NCBI GenBank assembly: GCA_024509875.1
Contig: JAMPIV010018978.1
Coordinates: forward strand, 248,001 to 312,000
From: Oreohelix idahoensis
Lineage: Eukaryota; Mollusca; Gastropoda; Stylommatophora; Oreohelicidae
Length of the DNA: 64,000 nucleotides
Direction of reading: 5' to 3'
The notes beneath the pieces are model-generated. The model saw nothing but the letters and a program-made list of their open reading frames with translations. It made no database searches and was not told the DNA's origin. The position numbers were made by a program, and so were the translations under genes. Shown here in pieces: positions 25,301 to 34,300 of this stretch. The stretch's first letter is position 1; the number at the start of each line of letters is the position of its first letter.

Positions 25301-28300
25301 AACTTTAGAAGTCCGAATCCGACTCTTACAGTTTTTTACTAGTCAAATGGCATAAAATTATGCACTTATATGAAGTTATGTGTGTACGCAATGTATAGGT
25401 ATGGTATATGTGTGAATAAATGACTACGTTGATTTTGTAGATTACATTTTCAACTATTTATTCATTCAATCATACAGTAATACAGAACAAAAATTGACTG
25501 ACTCCACGGCTCCAACTCCCACCTCCACAGCCCTGGTTACAACAATTATCTGATATTTCAGCTGAGATTATAATAGTAATATAAGTCGTCCATGAGGCAT
25601 TTATTAACTATTGCGGATAAAAATAGACTTTGAGTATTTAGGTTAAAAAAATCTCACTCCTAGTTTTGTGTGACGTCACATTTTTGCAAAACCCCCCTCG
25701 CCCTATTGTCACACTTCATCACAAAATTTTACACCCTCCTCACTGCATGACGTTATATGTGGATGACCCCTAATTAGATGACTTACTATCTAGTTTGAAA
25801 TTGGTAGCAATTTCTAAGTATTTTACTGTTTAAAAGTTGAAGATCATTAACACTACTTGTTAAAATAAAAAAGTCATAACTGAAAAAAGTGAGAAAGAAA
25901 GGGAAAGAGATACAGTCATTCCATTCCTTACCCTGTAAAACACATCTCTGTACTTTTAGTTACACCTCTGTACTTTTAGTTCTTAGTTACACCTCTGTAC
26001 TTTTAGTTCTTAGTTACACCTCTGTACTTTTAGTTCTTAGTTACACCTCTGTACTTTTAGTTATTAGTTACACCTCTGTACATTTAGTTCTTAATTACAC
26101 CTCTGTACTTTTAGTTCTTCTTCATTACACCTCTATACTTTTAGTTCTTAGTTACACCTCTGTACTTTTAGTTCTTAGTTACACCTCTGTACATTTAGTT
26201 CTTAGTTACACCTCTGTACATTTAGTTCTTCATTACACCTCTGTACTTTTAGTTATTAGTTACACCTCTGTACTTTTAGTTCTTCATTACACCTCTTTAC
26301 ATTTAGTTCTTCATTACACCTCTGTACATTTAGTTCTTAGTTACACCTCTGTACTTTTAGTTCTTAGTTACACCTCTGTACTTTTAGTTCTTAGTTACAC
26401 CTCTGTACTTTTAGTTATTAGTTACACCTCTGTACATTTAGTTCTTAATTACACCTCTGTACTTTTAGTTCTTCTTCATTACACCTCTATACTTTTAGTT
26501 CTTAGTTACACCTCTGTACTTTTAGTTCTTAGTTACACCTCTGTACATTTAGTTCTTAGTTACACCTCTGTACATTTAGTTCTTCATTACACCTCTGTAC
26601 TTTTAGTTATTAGTTACACCTCTGTACTTTTAGTTCTTCATTACACCTCTTTACATTTAGTTCTTCATTACACCTCTGTACATTTAGTTCTTAGTTACAC
26701 CTCTGTACTTTTAGTTCTTAGTTACACCTCTGTACTTTTAGTTCTTAGTTACACCTCTGTACTTTTAGTTATTAGTTACACCTCTGTACTTTTAGTTATT
26801 AGTTACACCTCTGTACATTTAGTTCTTAATTACACCTCTGTACTTTTAGTTCTTCTTCATTACACCTCTATACTTTTAGTTCTTAGTTACACCTCTGTAC
26901 TTTTAGTTCTTAGTTACACCTCTGTACATTTAGTTCTTAGTTACACCTCTGTACATTTAGTTCTTCATTACACCTCTGTACTTTTAGTTATTAGTTACAC
27001 CTCTGTACTTTTAGTTCTTCATTACACCTCTTTACATTTAGTTCTTCATTACACCTCTGTACATTTAGTTCTTAGTTACACCTCTGTACTTTTAGTTCTT
27101 AGTTACACCTCTGTACATTTAGTTCTTAGTAACACCTCTGTACTTTTAGTTCTTGTTCATTACACCTCTATACTTTTAGTTCTTAGTAACACCTCTGTAC
27201 TTTTAGTTCTCGAGGAAGTGGAGGGGAACTGCGGTAAGACGATTATATATATTTTTTTTGACTGCACCGTGTCTCTGTTATCTCGTATCTCTATCTACAT
27301 ATCCTGCTTATCTCCCTGATCCTATCCTATCGCCTTTTCTCAGTATTTTATATCCTATTCACCTATTTATTTTCGTATTTCCCTATTCTTCCTTCATACC
27401 TTATATTACCGCAATCTACCCTATTTATTTATTGTTTCAGCGTCTTATATTTTATTTATTTCATATTTTACGTTTTTTATTTTCTGGACGTTTTACTTTT
27501 CCCCACTATGCCCTCGCTGAAATATTTTATCAACTCTCTCCGTGTGTCGGTTACCACCAGCTTTAGCTCCCTACCTCCTGATATATCCCGTGTCGCTATT
27601 GACTTTGCGTTCGTTACTTTCAAGAAAACTAGATTCACCTCCCATCTCCACTTTATTCACACCTGCCTCCACCACAAAATTCTTCCTAATGGATTTTCTT
27701 CCAATTTTCATCCATCTGCTGGTACACTCAATCCTAGGGAACAACGTCTCCTACAACAAATTGAGACCAGATGTGGCTTTCAACGTATGCGCGTAGTGGC
27801 CGCCAGTCACTCCCGCCTTTTATCAGACCTTAGTGCCCAACAGACCCAGCTTCTGCTTCGCTTACGTTGTCTCACCTCCAACAACTTCCCTTTCTATTCT
27901 ATGATACGCACCACTATCCACACACTGAACCGACAGCTGCATGAGTTCCTTTCCACGTCTAAACACCATAAACTATCCCGTCTCATCCCTACCCCCATAG
28001 CTACCCCTCCATCCTCCACTCCATCATGCACTCAGGTAGTCTGCATCCCCCCAGATCTACCCCTCTCTGAGGGAGAGCGCTCTGTTCTTAGTAAGGGCCT
28101 AAAATTTGTTCCTCTTCGTCCGACCCTAGACCAATACAATCTCCTCCAGGATGTTCATCGGTTTCACCGTCGCATGAGACTGAAGCTCCATTTTAGAGAG
28201 AAAGACAGCACTCCGCAGTCTCAGGCTGAATCCGACATCTTCGCACGCTTTTCTGACTCTACTAAACCTCCCTTTACACCTAAACCTGGAGCCTCTCATG

Positions 28301-31300
28301 CCCTGGACCTGTATATCAAGAACACCATCCATGACATTCAGCAGCTCCGCCCTCGTAGATTGCATTATTCCAATCTCACTTCGGCGGAGTCTGGTGCTCT
28401 CTCCCTTCTTCGCCGTAGAGACGACATTGTCATCAAACCGGCTGACAAGGGAGGAGCCATTGTCGTCTGGCAGAAGGACTCTAAGTGAAGGTAAAAACCA
28501 GTTGACCAATGGCTCTTTTTACAGGTCCAGGACCAGCGATGCGACTGTCTCTAACAATCGCATTGTACACAACACGATTAAACAGCTTATCACTAGTAAT
28601 GATCTTCCTCCCGAAGCATCTCATCTCAGGATTCATGACAGCTCTTTGGGCAAGCCTGTATTCTACATGCTCCCCAAAATTCACAAGATCGAAAACCCTG
28701 GAAGACCTATTGTCTCAGCCTGTTCTTGTCCTACTGAACACATTTCTGACTTTCTCGATAGCATTTTCCAGCCTATCGTTGTGAATCTTCCCTCCTTCAT
28801 CAAAGACACCAATCACGCTCTTACAACTTTCTCCTCTATCCGACTCCCAGCAGACCGCTCCTACCGTCTTTTCTTGCTGGACGTCTGCTCTCTGTATACC
28901 TCTATTCCCCACTCTGATGGTCTCCGAGCTCTTCAGTTTTTTCTGGACCAACGCACTTGCCCTTCTATATCCACTGTCACTCTTCTCCGTCTTGCTGAAC
29001 TGGTCCTTCAACTGAATTCCTTTGAATTCAATGGTCAGTTTTTTGACCAAATTAGCGGTGTTGCCATGGGAACGAAGATGGGTCCCAGCTATGCCTGTCT
29101 ATTCATGGGCCACTTGGAGCATCAGATATGGCAACAATACTCCGGTCCTTTCCCTGGGTTTTACCGCAGATATATCGATGATGGCATAGGTCTCACAGAT
29201 ATGTCTGAGACTGTTTTACACCGCTTCATCGACTTTGTGAACCACTTTCACCCCACCATCAAGTTCACCTCCCTCGTCTCCACAGTATCTGTCAACTTCC
29301 TTGACATTACTATTTCTATCACGCCCTCCGGCCTTAATACCTCAGTATACTACAAGCCGACAGATGCCCACAGCTACCTCCTGTATACCTCTTCTCATCC
29401 TCGGGCCTGTCGTGACTCCCTTCCTTTTTCACAACTTCTCCGCCTCCGCCGTTTATGCCAAGACGACGATGACTTCCACTTACGAGCCAATGAGATGTTG
29501 GATTTTTTTCCGTAACAGACTTTATCCAGAACATGTTCTCACCTCTGCTCTCCAACGTGTGCTCCCCATCTCTCGTCTGGAGGCCCTCAAACCTCACCAT
29601 AAATCCACTTCGGATAGAGTCAAATTAATCTTGACCCATCACCCTCACAGTACTACTGTCAAACAGATCCTTTTCCGCCACCTCCCTATCCTCCAAGCAG
29701 AGCCTCTGACCCAAAAAGTATTCAGTGAAGCACCTTTGGTGGCATATAGACGTGACAAGAACTTGAAGGATCTTCTTGTTCACAGCCGTCTCCCAAAGGA
29801 GAATGCCACTCACTTTGGCACACTACCCTGTGGTCGGACACGATGCAACACGTGCAAGTATGTCATCTCAACCCAGAAGGTGTCCTTTCCTAAGGCTACG
29901 TACACCATCACTAGTAGCTTCACGTGTGAATCGTGCAATGTCATTTATACGATCATATGTAAACGTTGCTGCAAAACCTATATTGGCCAAACAGGCAAAC
30001 GACTTGGGGACAGATTCAGCCAGCACTTAAATGACATCGCTCAGCAAAAGTCAACACCAGTTGCTATACACTTCAATGGTCCTGACCACCATGGTCCCAT
30101 CGACATCCAGGTCACAGCGATCCGATCCTGCTCCTCTGACACTGCCAGCCGAGAACAGCTTGAGAACCGTCTTATCCACCGCATGGGGTGTCTAAAACCA
30201 GCCGGTCTCAACACTTTTCACACCTTTGTCTGAGGTCACCCTTTCCTCTCTTGCTCTATTTTACTCTTTCCACTCTTATCCTATTCTTCTATTTGTATGC
30301 CATATACATTTTTTTTTTTTAATTTCATATTTATTTATCTTCCACTCATTCTGTCCCTTATTATTTCCAGTCCCCACTTTTATCACGTTGGGTAGTTTAT
30401 TTTCCGGTTTCGTTTTTTAGTTTCTTAGTATGCATTGTGTACATCCGGCGGCGGAAGTCGCTTTCTGTTCAGCCACGCGCTTATCAACAGGACAGCGATT
30501 TTGATAGAATTTCGGTTCTTGCCTTCAGGGAAGTACCCAGTTTTTATTTTATTTAGTTTTTATGTGTCCTATCTAGCCTTCACTTTCTTTCCTTTCCTGA
30601 CGAAGGCCTTGTGGCCGTAACGTAGACTATTTTCTTTGTCCTTTGTCCTCGTAAGACGAATCACCTTTTTTCGATTTTTTTTCAAACCCATCCATTGTAC
30701 TTTTAGTTCTTAGTTACACCTCTGTACTTTTAGTTATTAGTTACACCTCTGTACATTTAGTTCTTAGTTACACCTCTGTACTTTTAGTTCTTAGTTACAC
30801 CTCTGTACTTTTAGTTCTTCGTTACACCTCTGTACATTTAGTTCTTCATTACACCTCTGTACATTTAGTTCTTAGTAACACCTCTGTACTTTTAGTTCTT
30901 GTTCATTACACCTCTATACTTTTAGTTCTTAGTAACACCTCTTTACATTTAGTTCTTCGTTACACCTCTGTACATTTAGTTCTTAGTTACACCTCTGTAC
31001 TTTTAGTTCTTAGTTACACCTCTGTACTTTTAGTTCTTCATTACACCTCTGTACATTTAGTTCTTCATTACACCTCTGTACATTTAGTTCTTAGTAACAC
31101 CTCTGTACTTTTAGTTCTTGTTCATTACACCTCTATACTTTTAGTTCTTAGTAACACCTCTGTACTTTTAGTTCTTAGTTACACCTCTGTACTTTTAGTT
31201 CTTAGTTACACCTCTGTACTTTTAGTTATTAGTTACACCTCTGTACTTTTAGTTCTTAGTTACACCTCTGTACTTTTAGTTCTTAGTTTTTTTTTTTTTC

Positions 31301-34300
31301 TATAACCAGCGGCACTCGAGCTTTCCAGCTCTTTCGGCCCAATGACATGTCATTGCGAGGCTGGGGGGTCAGTGGACTTTCCTTCCAACCCGGTCAGGAG
31401 CTTCGCTCCTTCCCATCCACACGGGATTTATGTGCAGGAGCCGTTCAGGTTATTCAGTCAAATTTCCGGTCGTAAACATTTCTTCAAACGCCGACGGCCG
31501 GGTTTGAACCATGAACACCTGGTCGCCAGTACAACGTCGTAGCCATTACACCAGCGCGGCTCCCAAGTTCTTAGTTACACCTCTGTACTTTTAGTTCTTC
31601 TTCATTACACCTCTATACTTTTAGTTCTTAGTTACACCTCTGTACATTTAGTTCTTCATTACACTTCTGTACTTTTAGTTCTTAGTTACACCTCTGTACT
31701 TTTAGTTCTTAGTTACACCTCTGTACTTTTAGTACTTAGTTACACCTCTGTACTTTTAGTTTTTAGTTACACCTCTGTACATTTAGTTCTTCATTACACC
31801 TCTGTACTTTTAGTTCTTCTTCATTACACCTTTATTCTTTTAGTTCTTTGTTACATCTCTGTATATTTAGTTCTTAGTTACACCTCTGTATTTTTAGTTC
31901 TTGGTTACACAGAGGTACTTTTATTTCTTAGTTACAGCTCTGTCCTGACTTAATCATTCCTGTTCTACACTGGGGTGTAGAGGTTTGCCAAAGAGAGCAC
32001 CATACTATCCTGTCGGCTTTCTTCCCCCTGGCCTGGTTCCAATCTAGTCCGTCAGAGATTATCTAATGTTGTCCTTCCGACAAACTCTGGGATGTCCTGG
32101 AGGTCTGGATCCCTGGCTCTTAGTTTGCCAGCTCTGTTCTTTTAGTTCATATTTTAGCTCCATTCCTGACAAAATCAGTAACTTAATTGAATACCAGTTA
32201 CATGCTTTCATCCTTAAAAATGGTCTTAGTGAAAACTCTGCCAGTTAATAAATATAGATTCCAAAACTGGACAATTAGATCTTCTGCTTCGTACACTCTC
32301 AAAGGTCAACTTGAATATTTTCAAATGAAGCAGTGGTCAGCTTGAGGCTATTTGTATCTTCAAAGAGTTTTCCCAGGAATGACACTGGTGAGGGCCGTAT
32401 GTACTTTCTCTGCTCCTCATATGTTGGGCACTTTTGAAGTAGATGTTCGGCAGTCATTTTATTTGTGCCACAATTACTCTCATCAGTATTTCCTATCTTT
32501 AGTTTGTTGAACAGATACTTACTTACTTAGTCGTTCCCCTTCTACCGTTTGGAAGAGAGAGCGCCAGACTATCCTACTGGCTGTCTTCCTCCTGGCCTGG
32601 TTCCATTCTAATCCTCGGTCCTTCAAAGATTGTCTAATGTTGTCCTCCCAGCGGACTCTGGGTTGTCCTGGGGGTCTGGATCCCTGGCTCTTTGTTTCCC
32701 ATGCTTGTCGTGGTAGCCGATCTTCTCCCATTCTGCAGTGTTGAACAGATGATATCCCAATATGCTGAGGCCTGTGCGAAGTCTGAAGATTACTAATTTT
32801 TCTCTTCTGCTAATATGCATCACTTTTTGTGTGGCCTGGATGCTGCTTCTGATAAAACTCTTAGATCTTAACTTCCTACACCCAAACAAGAATACTTACC
32901 AATTGAAATATGCTTAGAAGTTCCAAAGAAGAAGTATAAAATCACCGGGATGAAAGATACATACAGGCCATAGACAGGTGGGAGACCAGACAACTGACCA
33001 TAAGCCATACCTGTTGATTTAATTAATTTACTGATCTGTATTATACATCTGGCAAATTTTTAAGTTAGGCAGCATCAAATACAATCAATAAGTTAAAGAT
33101 TTTCTTAATGATGTGTTTCACTGAATAAGATTAATATAGTATGACAGGAACACCAATGTGAAACTGATGGGCAGAATCAGACAATGTACCAGTGGAACAA
33201 CACTGGCAGTGCAGACCAATACTATCAACATAACAAAGGCCTTATTCTGTAATTCTGCTAGTTAAGGAAATAGGAGATTCAAAAACAAATGGAGAAGAAA
33301 ACTGGAGACAAAAGTTAAAAAGAAAATAAAAACATAAAAAGAGCTTGAACAGATAAAGTAGCACAGCAGGCTTTGGCAAAAATGGAAAGCCTATGCTACA
33401 GAGGGATTTAAAAGGCAAATTAAAAATATGAACTGTAATGGCTGTGAGCTAATGATGTGCAACTCTGGATGAAAGAAAATCAATCATGAGTTCATTCATA
33501 ACCAGATTATCTTTTGCATACTCTATGCCATTACAGTGATATTTTAAAAAAAATCTCTAATGCTTATCTAGTTGCCTGCATACCATGTGTAAAGACTTAC
33601 CAAAACATCAGTCTGTCAGTTAAAAATTAAAAATCAGAAAGTCAGAAAGATGTGTTCATATGAGGAAGATAAACAAACAGAAGAACATGTCCTCCAAGAC
33701 TATAGGCTCCATTAGAGAAGCACAACCAACGGGCTGATCACCTGTTTGCCAGTCACTTCGATTACGGAAACAACAGCAAATGGATTGATTTGCCGTTGCC
33801 CTAAAGACGCCAATAGGCGTGATGGGAAACAATGGCAAAGAAAACCTATCTGCTGTTGCCCTAAGACGCCACTAGGCGTAATGGCCACTGACTGCTTTGA
33901 CGGTCGGTGGCTAAGGACGGAAGAAGAAGAAGAAGAGAAGCACACTGACAAAATGGCCATCACCTATCCATCTGAGAGAGAAACTGCATGGCAACAAGAG
34001 AAGCCTGACTCAGACTGCCAACTTTATGAGACAAATAGATGTGGTTATATGAGAACGATGAAACAAGAGGAGGTCTGATGCAATTTCCATGCAAACCAAG
34101 ATTTAAATAAATTAAAAACAGTTCAACATGTTTTTTTTTTTTCCCAACTACCAACATCACGACCTTCAACATGGTGCATTGGTAACTTGGTTTCATGTAG
34201 TTTATAGATGATGTTCTTGTATCTTCATAATTCTCCTTATAAGCTCCTCCATACACAAAGCCTGTATCAAATAGCACACTGTATGCTCTTAACAATTTGT

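Noticed and set aside
25889..27319. 476-codon ORF of YTSVLLVLS repeats
   Set aside because: It is the open frame of the 27-bp satellite; the unit is a multiple of three and the array continues beyond the ORF with the Penelope insert breaking it. No start context, domain or codon bias.
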